A DNA stretch of 64,000 bases. Origin: Mucilaginibacter pankratovii (GTDB taxonomy: Bacteria > Bacteroidota > Bacteroidia > Sphingobacteriales > Sphingobacteriaceae). The position numbers and the translations under genes are program-made. A model generated the notes under the pieces. The model had not been told where the DNA came from. It saw only the letters and a program-made list of their open reading frames with translations, and searched no databases. The stretch lies in the NCBI RefSeq assembly GCF_014773265.1, contig NZ_JACWMY010000002.1, positions 124,001-188,000 on the forward strand, given 5' to 3'. This document shows, piece by piece, positions 9,091 to 17,709 of the stretch; within the stretch, counting starts at the first letter, position 1; every line of letters starts with the position of its first letter.

Positions 9091-9133
9091 TGGACTATAC
9101 ACATAGTCCAGAAATAACAATCAAGATAGTCCA
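9091..9133. promoter_or_regulatory. Operator of the doxX / MocR-regulator divergent promoter
   Basis: A perfect 8-bp inverted repeat TGGACTAT (9091-9098) / ATAGTCCA (9103-9110), plus a third half-site ATAGTCCA at 9126-9133. The second and third copies are direct repeats 23 bp apart, about two helical turns, the arrangement described for PdxR/MocR-family regulators. The third copy ends one base before the regulator start codon chosen at 9135, implying autoregulation and control of doxX. Confidence 0.7.
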
Positions 9134-9134
9134 G

Positions 9135-10619
9135 ATGGAATTATTAGAAAGCCTTGTTTGCATTGACAAAAACCTGCAGGTGCCGGTGTACCTGCAGGTA
9201 GCCAACGAAGTGATATGCTCTATCCGCAAAGGCATTTTAAAACCGGGTGTAGCCTTGCCGGGTAGCCGCGTACTGGCGCAGTCGCTTAATGTGCACCGTA
9301 AAACCGTGGTGGCGGCTTATGACGAGCTTTACGCCCAAAGCTGGGTGGATGTTTTGCCGCGCAAAGGTATCTTCGTAGCCAAAAATCTGCCCAATATAGC
9401 GCCACGGGCTTTAACAGATGCACCGCACCCGGTTGGCTTTGCACGCCAAACGCTGTACGATGTGGATGATACCCGTGTCATTTGCCAGGATATGTTTGTG
9501 GCCCCGCCCGAAGGTAACCTCGTGTTCAACAACGGCTCGCCGGATACACGCATAGCACCGCTGGAACTGATGATCCGCGAATACCGCCGCCTGGCATCGC
9601 AAAAATTCAATACCAAATACCTTATGTACGGCCCTGAGCAAGGTTCTGAAAACCTGCGGATAGAACTGGCCAAATTCTTCTCGGAAACCCGCGGACTGCA
9701 TGTAAGCGCCGATAACATCATTATTACCAAAGGCGTACAAATGGCGCTTTACATTATTGCGCAAGTGCTGCTGAACAAGGGCGACACCGTAATAGTGGGC
9801 GACCCGGGCTACAGCATGGCCAACGAAGTTTTTGAGCAGGCCGGGGCACAAATAGCCCCGGTACCCGTAGACCAGTTTGGCATTAACCTGGATGCCGTGG
9901 AGGCCATTTGCAAAAAGCAGCCCATACGAATGCTGTTTGTGATACCGCACCACCACCAGCCCACCACGGTTACGCTCTGTTCCGAAAGGCGGATGCGCCT
10001 GCTGGAACTGGCCAAAACCTACAAATTTGCCATTGTGGAAGATGATTACGATTATGATTTCCACTACTCCAGCAGCCCTATTTTACCGCTGGCCAGTGCC
10101 GATGATTATGGCAGCGTAATATACGTGGGCTCGTTTTGCAAAACTATTGCCTCGGGCCTGCGTATCGGCTTTATGATAGCCCCGCAGAACCTTATTACGC
10201 AAGCCACCCGACTGCGCAGGCTAATTGACCGGCAAGGCGAGCAGCTATTAGAAGAAGCGATGGCCAACCTGCTTAAAAACGGGGATATAGGCCGCCACCT
10301 AAAAAAGGCCAACAAACTTTACCAGGAACGCCGCGATGTGCTTTGCCGGCTGCTGCAGGAGAAACTGGGCGATAATGTATCCTTTACTATCCCTAATGGT
10401 GGTTTTGCCGTGTGGATGGAGTATAAAAACGGCATCGACCGATTGAAAGTGACCGAGAAAGCCGCCGAAATGGGCCTTACCATAGGCAGCGGCTGCGAGC
10501 ATTACCACGACCCGCTTGTGAGGCATAATTTTGTAAGGCTGGGGTTTGCATCCATGAATGTAAAGGAACTGGAGGAAGCGGTGGATATTTTAGCAAGGGC
10601 GATAAAGAAGGCGCTTTAG
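9135..10619 (+). CDS. MocR-type regulator: GntR winged helix fused to aminotransferase fold
   Basis: 494 residues from the ATG at 9135; the upstream TTG at 9087 would put the operator inside the gene. Residues 1-80 form a GntR winged helix (LQVANEVICSIRKGILKPGVALPGSRVLAQSLNVHRKTVVAAYDEL, abbreviated by position). The rest is a class-I aminotransferase fold with the PLP lysine in 'VGSFCKTIASGLRIGF' and the Asp/Tyr of 'VEDDYDYDF'. Such regulators sense PLP or an amino-acid-related ligand and often control the divergent gene, here doxX. No PdxS/T genes are near, so B6 synthesis is not indicated. Confidence 0.9.
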   Translation: MELLESLVCIDKNLQVPVYLQVANEVICSIRKGILKPGVALPGSRVLAQSLNVHRKTVVAAYDELYAQSWVDVLPRKGIFVAKNLPNIAPRALTDAPHPVGFARQTLYDVDDTRVICQDMFVAPPEGNLVFNNGSPDTRIAPLELMIREYRRLASQKFNTKYLMYGPEQGSENLRIELAKFFSETRGLHVSADNIIITKGVQMALYIIAQVLLNKGDTVIVGDPGYSMANEVFEQAGAQIAPVPVDQFGINLDAVEAICKKQPIRMLFVIPHHHQPTTVTLCSERRMRLLELAKTYKFAIVEDDYDYDFHYSSSPILPLASADDYGSVIYVGSFCKTIASGLRIGFMIAPQNLITQATRLRRLIDRQGEQLLEEAMANLLKNGDIGRHLKKANKLYQERRDVLCRLLQEKLGDNVSFTIPNGGFAVWMEYKNGIDRLKVTEKAAEMGLTIGSGCEHYHDPLVRHNFVRLGFASMNVKELEEAVDILARAIKKAL

Positions 10620-10787
10620 TGAGTGGTGAAAAGTGAGTAGTAAGTGGTTGTATGACGGATAGCTTACCGGCCCCGCTCCCTCCTTGCTTTCGCAATTGTG
10701 CCTTTTTCCAACGCACAAAAACGGCTAACCAAAGGCTATCCGTTTTGCTGAACCGGTGAAGGCTCAAACCTGGTTGTAATTTACCGT

Positions 10788-11540
10788 TTAGTTTGTCGCG
10801 CCGCCATTTACCAACAGGTGCTGGCCTGACACAAAGGACGACAGATCGCTGGCGAAAAACTCGGCGGCGTTGGCTACATCTTCCACTTCGGCTAAACGGC
10901 CCATCGGGCAGCTATCCAGCAGTTGTTTCCTTAATTCTGGGTAGCTGTCGGCCTCGGCGAATATGCCGGAGTGGTCTACCGCGAAAGGGATGATAGAGTT
11001 TACGGTTACACCCTTGTGCCCTATCTCTTTTGAAAGGATATCTACCAAATAACGTGGCGTGGTTTTGCTGCCGCCGTAAACCGCCATGCCGGGTACCGGG
11101 AACGATGTGGTGCTACTGGCAATATAAATGATGCGCCCGTTGTCCTCCACATTTTTTGCCGCCTGCTGCATGGTAAAATAAGTGCCTTTTGTGTTGATCC
11201 CAAACACCCTGTCGAACTGTTCTTCGGTAAAATCAACTACCGGGGTTTCCACCAGTTCGATACCTGCATTGGCTACTACGATATCTATTTTGCCAAAAGC
11301 CGCTTTTGCTTCGGCAAATAAACGCTCCAGGTCGGCCACTTTGCTAACATCTGCCTGTACCGAAATTACCCTCGCACCCATGGCTTTGACGTTACTTACC
11401 ACTTCGTCGGCAGAGGCTTTATCGCGTGAGTAATTGATGACGATATCGGCACCTAACGCGGCATAACGCTCTGCAATTGCCTTACCCAAACCCCTGGCCG
11501 AACCAGTTATTAATGCTACTTTGTTTTTTAGTGAGTTCAT
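10788..11540 (-). CDS. SDR-family oxidoreductase
   Basis: 250 residues, a classical short-chain dehydrogenase. The cofactor turn is TGSARGLG near residue 13, the NAG motif is 'VANAGIE', the catalytic Ser lies in 'IYIASSTTS', and Tyr/Lys are in 'YGGSK'. The C terminus ends in the usual 'SGQHLLVNGG'. The Arg in the cofactor turn and the region after strand 2 (NYSRDKASADE) suggest NADP(H). The substrate is unknown. It lies 125 bp downstream of a second SDR gene on the same strand, with an AraC regulator further upstream, so the three may respond to one signal. Confidence 0.85.
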   Translation of the reverse strand: MNSLKNKVALITGSARGLGKAIAERYAALGADIVINYSRDKASADEVVSNVKAMGARVISVQADVSKVADLERLFAEAKAAFGKIDIVVANAGIELVETPVVDFTEEQFDRVFGINTKGTYFTMQQAAKNVEDNGRIIYIASSTTSFPVPGMAVYGGSKTTPRYLVDILSKEIGHKGVTVNSIIPFAVDHSGIFAEADSYPELRKQLLDSCPMGRLAEVEDVANAAEFFASDLSSFVSGQHLLVNGGATN

Positions 11541-11664
11541 GATGATTGTTTTTATTTATTGTGATTACACTGATTTTTTATTGATTTCACCGATTCTGGT
11601 GATTCTCTTGATTCTTAATTCTTGCTGTCTTGATTCTTTTTGTCTTTTCTCTTTTATCTAAAGA

Positions 11665-12405
11665 TTAAGCCATTCCGCCATTGATGCCCAGATTTTGGGC
11701 GCTGATCCATTTAGCCTCATCTCCGGCCAGGAAGGCCACTACCTGTGCGATATCTTCGGGCTCGCCGATGCGGTTGAAGGCAGACAGGGATGCCAGGCGG
11801 TCGATAACTTCCTGTGGTTTACCTTTGGTGAACAGTTCGGTATTGGTAGGGCCGGGAGACACCGAGTTTACATTGATCCCCCTTGCGCCAACCTCTTTGG
11901 CAAATACACGGGTTAATTGCTCAACAGCAGCTTTGGTAGCCACGTAGGTGCCGTAAGTTGGCATCATTACGCGGGTGGTGGTTGATGAAAAGTTGATGAT
12001 GCTGCCTTTATCGGCCAGTTTGGCCGCGGCCTCGCGCATGGTGTTGAAGGTACCGCGTACATTGATATCAAACTGGCGGGTAAAATCCTCGTCGGTTGTA
12101 TCTTTTATCAATTTGGTGATCATGATACCGGCGTTGTTCACCAGTACATCAATACGGCCATAGTGGGCAATGGCATTATCAAACAGGGCCTTTACCTCAT
12201 CGGCTTTGCTTACATCGGCTTGCAGGGCAATGGCCTCGCCGCCTTTGCTGATAATGCTGTTTACGGTTTCGGCGGCGGCGTCTTTACCGCCGGCGTAGTT
12301 TACAATTACTTTTGCCCCCTGTGAAGCCAGTTTGTGGGCGATAGCTGCACCAATACCTCTTGATGCGCCGGTTACTAAGATTACTTTTTGTGATAGCGTT
12401 TTCAT
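11665..12405 (-). CDS. SDR-family oxidoreductase (3-oxoacyl-ACP reductase-like)
   Basis: 246 residues from the ATG at 12405 (MKTLSQKVILVTGASRGIG); the ATG at 12435 would add ten polar residues that the family does not have. Motifs: TGASRGIG, NNAG in 'VLVNNAGIM', Ser in 'NFSSTTT' and the catalytic 'YVATK'. Arg in the glycine loop and 'NYAGGKDAA' after strand 2 suggest NADP(H). Members reduce ketones, aldehydes or sugars. It differs clearly in sequence from the neighbouring SDR, so the two are not a recent duplication. Confidence 0.85.
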   Translation of the reverse strand: MKTLSQKVILVTGASRGIGAAIAHKLASQGAKVIVNYAGGKDAAAETVNSIISKGGEAIALQADVSKADEVKALFDNAIAHYGRIDVLVNNAGIMITKLIKDTTDEDFTRQFDINVRGTFNTMREAAAKLADKGSIINFSSTTTRVMMPTYGTYVATKAAVEQLTRVFAKEVGARGINVNSVSPGPTNTELFTKGKPQEVIDRLASLSAFNRIGEPEDIAQVVAFLAGDEAKWISAQNLGINGGMA

Positions 12406-12563
12406 GTTTTCTCTTTGTTTTATTTGATAGAACAAAGGTCGGAGAACGCACTACGCCAGAAATACAGATATCAAAGCATTACATACGAATATTAAAGATT
12501 GGTATAAATTTTAAAGATAAGCGTAGAACAAATCAATAAAATAAACCCGTAGAGCGCCGTTTG

Positions 12564-13511
12564 TTAAGAGCTGCTTAAATGCTGCTTGCGATACAGCACC
12601 GGTGAGGTACCGGTATGTTTTTTAAAGTAGTTACTAAAGTGGGTAGCCTCGGTAAAGCCCAGCATCCAGGCGAGTTCTTTAATAGAGGTGGCTGAATTTT
12701 GCAGCAACGATTTTGCTTCGGCAATGGTTTTCTCGGCTATCCAGGTGCCGATGGGTTTGCCGGTTTTTATTTTGATAACGTTGCTAAGGTAATTTGGATG
12801 CAGAAACTGCTCATCCGCATAATCCTGCACGCGAAATACATGTTCCACTTTATGGCTGATGAGATCGCGGTAGTGTTTTTCGAGGCTCAGTTTAAAGGTT
12901 TTTACGATCTGCGAACTGCGGTTGCCTTCATAAATAGGGTTATAATCCTTCCAGAAGTATTCCTTTATCTTCAACAGCAATACCACAAACAGGTTGCCTA
13001 TAATGCGGTTACGGTACGGGCTCGCCGCCAGGTACTCTTTATTGATCTGGAGGTACAGCTGCTCAAATTCGGCAAACTCGGCTTCGGCCAGTACCCTTGG
13101 CTGCACGGTCTCGGCCAGCAGGAATGGAAACTCCTCAAAAACATCCGGGTGCACGTTCTCCTTCAGGAAGGATTCGCTTAGCGTGACCAGGTAAACTTCT
13201 TCCATCTGTTTCCAATGGTACGATTTATAGTGCCCCGGGTTGGTGAAGTAAATGGTACCGGGTACGGTATCAAAAACCAGGTCATCCGTAGTGTATTTGC
13301 CCGAGCCGTTTTTCACAAACACAAAGGAAAAAAAATTCGGCCTGAAGGTTTGCGAGATATAGGGCAGCGTTGCGTGGATATCTTTAAGGTTATGGATAGA
13401 GAAATCGGTTTTCTCATCTATATCATCCACCGGCAGCCCGAAGTGCAGGTACTGGTCGCGCAGGGTTTTAAACACCAGTTTTTCGGGCGAAGCGGACGGG
13501 GAGTTAGCCAT
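12564..13511 (-). CDS. AraC-family transcriptional regulator
   Basis: 315 residues. The N-terminal half is a cupin-like sensor domain (FSFVFVKNGSGKYTTDD, FDTVPGTIYFTNPGH). The last 100 residues are the double helix-turn-helix: first HTH around 'VQDYADEQFLHPNYLSNVIK' and second with 'IKELAWMLGFTEATHFSNYF'. Such regulators activate nearby genes; the two SDR genes immediately downstream on the same strand are the obvious candidates. Confidence 0.88.
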   Translation of the reverse strand: MANSPSASPEKLVFKTLRDQYLHFGLPVDDIDEKTDFSIHNLKDIHATLPYISQTFRPNFFSFVFVKNGSGKYTTDDLVFDTVPGTIYFTNPGHYKSYHWKQMEEVYLVTLSESFLKENVHPDVFEEFPFLLAETVQPRVLAEAEFAEFEQLYLQINKEYLAASPYRNRIIGNLFVVLLLKIKEYFWKDYNPIYEGNRSSQIVKTFKLSLEKHYRDLISHKVEHVFRVQDYADEQFLHPNYLSNVIKIKTGKPIGTWIAEKTIAEAKSLLQNSATSIKELAWMLGFTEATHFSNYFKKHTGTSPVLYRKQHLSSS

Positions 13512-13563
13512 AGGATGTGATTTATCTATCCAAAACTAAGCTACGGGTATGGTATTTACAAGC

Positions 13564-14259
13564 TTAGCGCCGATTTATCAGCCGCTCCATCACCTCATCC
13601 TTCAATTGCCTGCCAATAGGCACACGGTGCTGCCCAATATGCAGCATATTGCCCTCGATGCTATTTACCTTATCAAGAGATACCACGAAGGATTTATGGG
13701 TTTGCATAAAGGCCTGTTTGGGTAATTTCTCAATAAGGGCTTTTAAGGTGCTATGGGTGATCACCTTCTTTAGGGCTGTATAGATAATAACATAGTTCTC
13801 CATGCCTTCGAGGTACAGCACTTCATCAAAAACTATCTTCTCCAATTTGCCCTCGGCTTTTACAAAAAGGTAAGTAGGTGTTTCAGTAGTACCCTTCAGG
13901 TCAAAGTAATCTTTGGCCTTGTATGCGGCCTTCTTAAACCGTTCCTCGCTGATGGGTTTCAGCATATAATCCAGCACGTCCAGCTCAAATCCTTCTATAG
14001 CGTACTCTTTAAAAGCGGTAGTAAATATTACTTTTGGCGGGTTTCTTAGCGATCGTAAAAACTCCACACCTGTAATATGCGGCATCTGGATATCGAGGAA
14101 CAGCAGATCTACCGGCTGCTGTTTCAGCATTTCACCAAGTTCCATGGCATCTTCGCATTGCCCCTTCAATTGCAGGAACGCGGTTTTTTCCACGTAGGCC
14201 TGCAAGCCTTTGCGCGCGTAGGGTTCATCGTCGGTTATAATGCAGGTGATGGGTTTCAT
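13564..14259 (-). CDS. LytTR-family response regulator
   Basis: 231 residues. The receiver domain (1-120) has the acidic pair D10/D11 and phospho-acceptor Asp56 in 'LLFLDIQMPHITG', Thr in 'IFTTAFKEYAIEGF' and Lys in 'DYMLKPI'. The C-terminal 100 residues are a LytTR DNA-binding domain (EVLYLEGMENYVIIYT, FMQTHKSFVVSLDKV). It lies one base from the histidine kinase gene upstream. LytTR domains bind paired 9-10 bp direct repeats about 21 bp apart, and such a pair is found in front of the acyltransferase gene 2.4 kb away. Confidence 0.92.
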   Translation of the reverse strand: MKPITCIITDDEPYARKGLQAYVEKTAFLQLKGQCEDAMELGEMLKQQPVDLLFLDIQMPHITGVEFLRSLRNPPKVIFTTAFKEYAIEGFELDVLDYMLKPISEERFKKAAYKAKDYFDLKGTTETPTYLFVKAEGKLEKIVFDEVLYLEGMENYVIIYTALKKVITHSTLKALIEKLPKQAFMQTHKSFVVSLDKVNSIEGNMLHIGQHRVPIGRQLKDEVMERLINRR

Positions 14260-14260
14260 G

Positions 14261-15274
14261 TTAGTTATTAAGGTGCAGTGTGGCGGTAAACTTATCGGCC
14301 TGTTTATCTAAAGTTAAGCGGTGCCTGCCGGAATACAAAAGTTCCAGCCTGCGTTTAAGGTTTTCTATCCCGATGCCGCTGTTTTCCTTATCCGGCTGGT
14401 ATTGCCCGGGGAGATCGTTCTCTACCGTAAATAGAATGCCGCCTGCTTCACTTTGGGCAATTATGCTGATGCCGTACTTCCCTCCCACGTATTTAAAAGC
14501 GTTCTCCACCAGCGGCAAAAACAGCAGCGGGTAAACCTGCTGTTCGGCGAGCGAGGCATCAAAATCAACATTTAATACCATTTTTTTGCTGGCGCGAACT
14601 TTTTGCAGCTGGATGTAGTTTTGCAGGTAGTCCAGCTCCTGCTTAATACTCACCTGGTGCTGCCGGTCGTACAGTTGGTAGCGCAATAGTTCTGAGAGCA
14701 GTTCAATGCTCTGCTTCGCCCCCGGCACATCATCATCTACCTGAAAGTAAATGGTATTTAATGCATTGAACAAAAAATGCGGGTGGTACTGCGCCCGTAG
14801 GAATTTCAGCTCGGTTTCCAGCTGGTCGTTTGTCAGTTTTTCTACCAATAGTTGGTGCGCAACGTACGCTTTAAGGTAAATGCGACTGCGTACTATGCCG
14901 TAATATAAAATGGTGTACAACAACGGAATGGTGTTTATCTCCGCCAGGTCGCTAATGGACAGTCCATCATCTGTAAAGGCTGCCATGGGTACCAGCACCA
15001 GGTTATTTACCGCCACGGAAAGTGCCATTACTGTAAGCAGCTCCTTAGTGAGCGAACTTTTTACCGCTTTGTTATCGTTGTACCGGCAAATGCGCTTTAC
15101 CCCAAAAAGCGTGGCGTACCCCACCACAACGCTAACGGCCATTTCTCCGGCCGTGGTTTGCCAGGGGCGCCCCCAAAAATGCGAGTGCGAATCGGTATCT
15201 TGCAGCAACCTGATGGTAAAGTAGTTGAGCAGCCCGTAAAACGCCGGGAATATATTTTTAAGGACTTGATTCAT
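14261..15274 (-). CDS. LytS-type sensor histidine kinase (His_kinase family)
   Basis: 337 residues. The N-terminal half has about four hydrophobic helices and no large periplasmic domain. The His_kinase box is 'QYHPHFLFNALNTIYF'; the ATPase has 'PLVENAFKYV' (N box) and 'GIGIENLKRRLELLY' (G box). It phosphorylates the LytTR regulator encoded directly downstream. The signal is unknown; the lack of an extracellular domain suggests a membrane-borne cue. Confidence 0.9.
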   Translation of the reverse strand: MNQVLKNIFPAFYGLLNYFTIRLLQDTDSHSHFWGRPWQTTAGEMAVSVVVGYATLFGVKRICRYNDNKAVKSSLTKELLTVMALSVAVNNLVLVPMAAFTDDGLSISDLAEINTIPLLYTILYYGIVRSRIYLKAYVAHQLLVEKLTNDQLETELKFLRAQYHPHFLFNALNTIYFQVDDDVPGAKQSIELLSELLRYQLYDRQHQVSIKQELDYLQNYIQLQKVRASKKMVLNVDFDASLAEQQVYPLLFLPLVENAFKYVGGKYGISIIAQSEAGGILFTVENDLPGQYQPDKENSGIGIENLKRRLELLYSGRHRLTLDKQADKFTATLHLNN

Positions 15275-15303
15275 TTTTATTTGTTATTGCATGGCGGTGA
15301 GTC

Positions 15304-15437
15304 GACTCACCCCGGGTACGCTTCGCTGCCCGACCCTCTCTCCGCAAGCGGAAAGAGGGTGAGCTGCATTTTTCTTTTTTTTAACCCTCTTTGCGAAGCA
15401 GAGAGGGTCGACCAGCGTTAGCGTAGTCGGGGTGAGT
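15304..15437. repeat. Palindromic intergenic repeat, family A copy 2
   Basis: Outer arms ACTCACCCCG (15305-15314) and CGGGGTGAGT (15428-15437), with the inner CCCTCTCT / AGAGAGGG blocks and T-rich centre seen in the copy at 198-337. It lies between the kinase start and the acyltransferase stop codon. Confidence 0.8.
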
Positions 15438-15448
15438 AAAATAGCGAA

Positions 15449-16672
15449 TTATACGAGCACCGCTTCTTTAACTTCCGCTACCACCACTTCCGTCTTTCTA
15501 ACGTCTGTTCCACTAACCTCTAACCTCTCCACTTTCTTCTCCAAAGGCTTCATCCCAAATAAAAATCGCGTTATGGCGTAAGGCCTTATAAACAAGTGGT
15601 AAATACCCATGGTGAAGAACAGCGTTACCCCTACCGTATAAATATACTTCATGATCACCGTATCGTTGGTTTTTACAATGTAGTAGGCTAAAATAACAAT
15701 TATGGTTTGATGCAGGATATAAAAGGGGTACACTGCCTGGTTTAAATACGCCAGCGAACGGTGCGGCCTGTTCAAATATTGTTTGCCGTAGCCCACCAGG
15801 CCCAGCACCCAGCTCCAGGCCACAATTACCGAGAACGACCGGAAGCTGTAGCCCCGCAGAGCACTCCACGCGGCACCATTAGCCGGCGGGTTTAGCCATA
15901 GGTAATAAATAGGTACAAGGCTGATAAAGCCGATAGCAATGGCAAAGCGGCGATTGCGCTGCAGGCTCTCCATCAGGCTGGGTTGCAGTATGCAGATAAA
16001 CCCCGCCAGCAAAAACAATAGCCAGTAAACAATAAAGCAGGCATCGTGTGTTAAATCGTTCGTTTCGGGGAATTTGCGGGCGAACATGGTGTACCATACA
16101 ATAGATGGGATGGCCAGCAGGTATACCCATTTGCCTTTGCCTAACGCATGGAGCGCTTGCTTAAAACGGGCGCTTTTTGGCGAGATGAGCCACATAAATA
16201 CCGGCGCGAACACCAGGTCGTACACAAAAAGGTAGCAGATGAACCACAGGTGGTGCCAGCTAAAGCTTCCTTTAGGATAAGGCTCGAACCTGAAAACTGT
16301 TTTATAAAAATCCCAGTAATTGCCTGTAAAACCCTGGGTAAGGCGTTCCATGTAGATCTGCGGCGGCACGATGATGAACATGCCTACCACCAACGGGATA
16401 AATAACCGGGTAAAGCGCAGCCCGATAAAACTCCAGGCCGATCGGCGCTGCATCATATAATAGCTCACTGTACCGCTGATAAAGAACAGCAAAGGCATCC
16501 GCACCAAGTGCATAAAATAGTTGCTCATGGCCATCAACTGGCTGGTATCGTGGTTGCGGACGTGCCACCATTCATCATCTGCATAGGGCATCCCCGAGTG
16601 GAAAATAAGTACACCTGCAATGGAGATTATTCTGAGCCAGTCCAGGTAAGTTTGTCGTTGCGTGGTTTCCAT
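15449..16672 (-). CDS. Acyltransferase-3 family membrane protein
   Basis: 407 residues with about ten hydrophobic helices, beginning 'TYLDWLRIISIAGVLIFHSG', the characteristic N-terminal helix with the catalytic-site histidine of acyltransferase family 3 (OafB/OpgC/NodX type). 'MPLLFFISGTVSY' and the C-terminal 'FYILHQTIIVILAYYIV' also match. Such enzymes move acetyl or succinyl groups onto surface glycans or lipids. Two perfect LytTR-like repeats stand 54-87 bp upstream of the start, beside a LytTR system, so regulation by that system is likely. Confidence 0.85.
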   Translation of the reverse strand: METTQRQTYLDWLRIISIAGVLIFHSGMPYADDEWWHVRNHDTSQLMAMSNYFMHLVRMPLLFFISGTVSYYMMQRRSAWSFIGLRFTRLFIPLVVGMFIIVPPQIYMERLTQGFTGNYWDFYKTVFRFEPYPKGSFSWHHLWFICYLFVYDLVFAPVFMWLISPKSARFKQALHALGKGKWVYLLAIPSIVWYTMFARKFPETNDLTHDACFIVYWLLFLLAGFICILQPSLMESLQRNRRFAIAIGFISLVPIYYLWLNPPANGAAWSALRGYSFRSFSVIVAWSWVLGLVGYGKQYLNRPHRSLAYLNQAVYPFYILHQTIIVILAYYIVKTNDTVIMKYIYTVGVTLFFTMGIYHLFIRPYAITRFLFGMKPLEKKVERLEVSGTDVRKTEVVVAEVKEAVLV

Positions 16673-16725
16673 TTTCTTTGATTTTTACTCAAAAGAATGG
16701 CTTGCGCTTTGGGTGGGGAAATTGT

Positions 16726-16759
16726 TTTGACGAATGGTAGTGGAGGTTTGACGAATGGT
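16726..16759. promoter_or_regulatory. Paired LytTR-type binding site upstream of the acyltransferase gene
   Basis: The 13-mer TTTGACGAATGGT occurs twice (16726-16738 and 16747-16759), exactly 21 bp apart. Reading toward the minus-strand gene it is ACCATTCGTCAAA twice. Two identical sites spaced by two helical turns match the way LytTR dimers bind, and a LytTR regulator is encoded in the adjacent operon. Confidence 0.7.
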
Positions 16760-16869
16760 GGGAATAGAGAGCGGATCAAAGAACTTTAATACGTTTGATT
16801 GGCGTTGGTTGATTGTGACAACGCACAGAGTCCTCTATCGCGAGAGCCTGCGAGAACGGTAACTTGAGT

Positions 16870-17709
16870 CTACGTAACATAAATACTATTTTTTGCTCGC
16901 TTTAAACTTCTTATTAGATACTTGATATCGCTATCACTTTTATTACATTCAATAAACTCTGAATAAATAGCATTATAAGTAATATCGATTTTTACCTTAG
17001 AAGATTGTTCGCACAAATATTTGATTAGTTTTAATATCCAAGTAGTTAGAAAATGACCACGTATATAGAACCACAAACTTTTATTAACTTTATTAAGCCT
17101 GTTTTCACAAAATTCCAACTCTTCCTTTTCAAATAAGTGAGAAATTTTATTTATCGTTTCGTTGATCTTATTATTACATAGATGATATGAATAGCCTACT
17201 TTTAAATAACGAGCACAATTATTTGCAATAACAGCAACAGACTTATTAAACACCTCGTTTGCAATATCGTAAATTATAAGTTTTTTAATTTTATCAATCA
17301 ACTCATCAATAGCTGACTTGATTTCTTCTCTATGAGATTTCAAATCCTTTGAATATTTTTTTATTGCTGAATCAATACGGTCAATTGACCTATACATGCT
17401 ATTTTCTATTGAGTGACCATAGGTATAAACGAGTTTTGGAGACTTATTTTTAATTCCTTTAATCTCGTCATATGTTAAGTCACACGCAACAATAAAATCT
17501 GGATCGTCGGTAAGAAGCTCTTTGTAATAATTGATTGGTTCGCCTCCAACATCCTCAATGTGATAATTACTCAACTTTGCGTATTTACATATGGTGTCCC
17601 AAAACAATAAATCATCTTTCCCTTCAACATAAATGGTGTAGTCTTTATTGTAAAATGTCGCTTTTGCTTCTAACGCAGCCGTCGAGTACACAAGATCATC
17701 CTCCCTCAT
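16870..17709 (-). CDS. DUF4435 / TOPRIM-like protein, AriB-like effector of a PARIS-type defence pair
   Basis: 279 residues. The motif 'IYVEGKDDLLFWD' (Glu29, Asp32, Asp33) followed by 'FIVACDLTYDE' (Asp77, Asp81) and 'YGHSIENSM' is what DUF4435 proteins show: a TOPRIM-like Glu and Asp set. In the described PARIS system the DUF4435 protein AriB is a nuclease held inactive by the ATPase AriA and released when a phage anti-restriction protein is sensed. Here the start codon overlaps the stop of an AAA ATPase gene by one base (TAATG), and both proteins are of PARIS-like size. The pair is AT-rich compared with its neighbours, which fits transfer. The second half is helical and Lys-rich. Alternative: another ATPase/TOPRIM pair of unknown role. 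Confidence 0.65.
   Translation of the reverse strand: MREDDLVYSTAALEAKATFYNKDYTIYVEGKDDLLFWDTICKYAKLSNYHIEDVGGEPINYYKELLTDDPDFIVACDLTYDEIKGIKNKSPKLVYTYGHSIENSMYRSIDRIDSAIKKYSKDLKSHREEIKSAIDELIDKIKKLIIYDIANEVFNKSVAVIANNCARYLKVGYSYHLCNNKINETINKISHLFEKEELEFCENRLNKVNKSLWFYIRGHFLTTWILKLIKYLCEQSSKVKIDITYNAIYSEFIECNKSDSDIKYLIRSLKRAKNSIYVT

Noticed and set aside
10655..10743. GGATAGC / GCTATCC inverted words after the MocR gene
   Set aside because: The arms are about 80 nt apart with no stable inner structure; not a convincing terminator.
11565..11645. Repeated GATTCT words between the two SDR genes
   Set aside because: Irregular spacing and low complexity; looks like a T-rich simple sequence, not a CRISPR or a site array.
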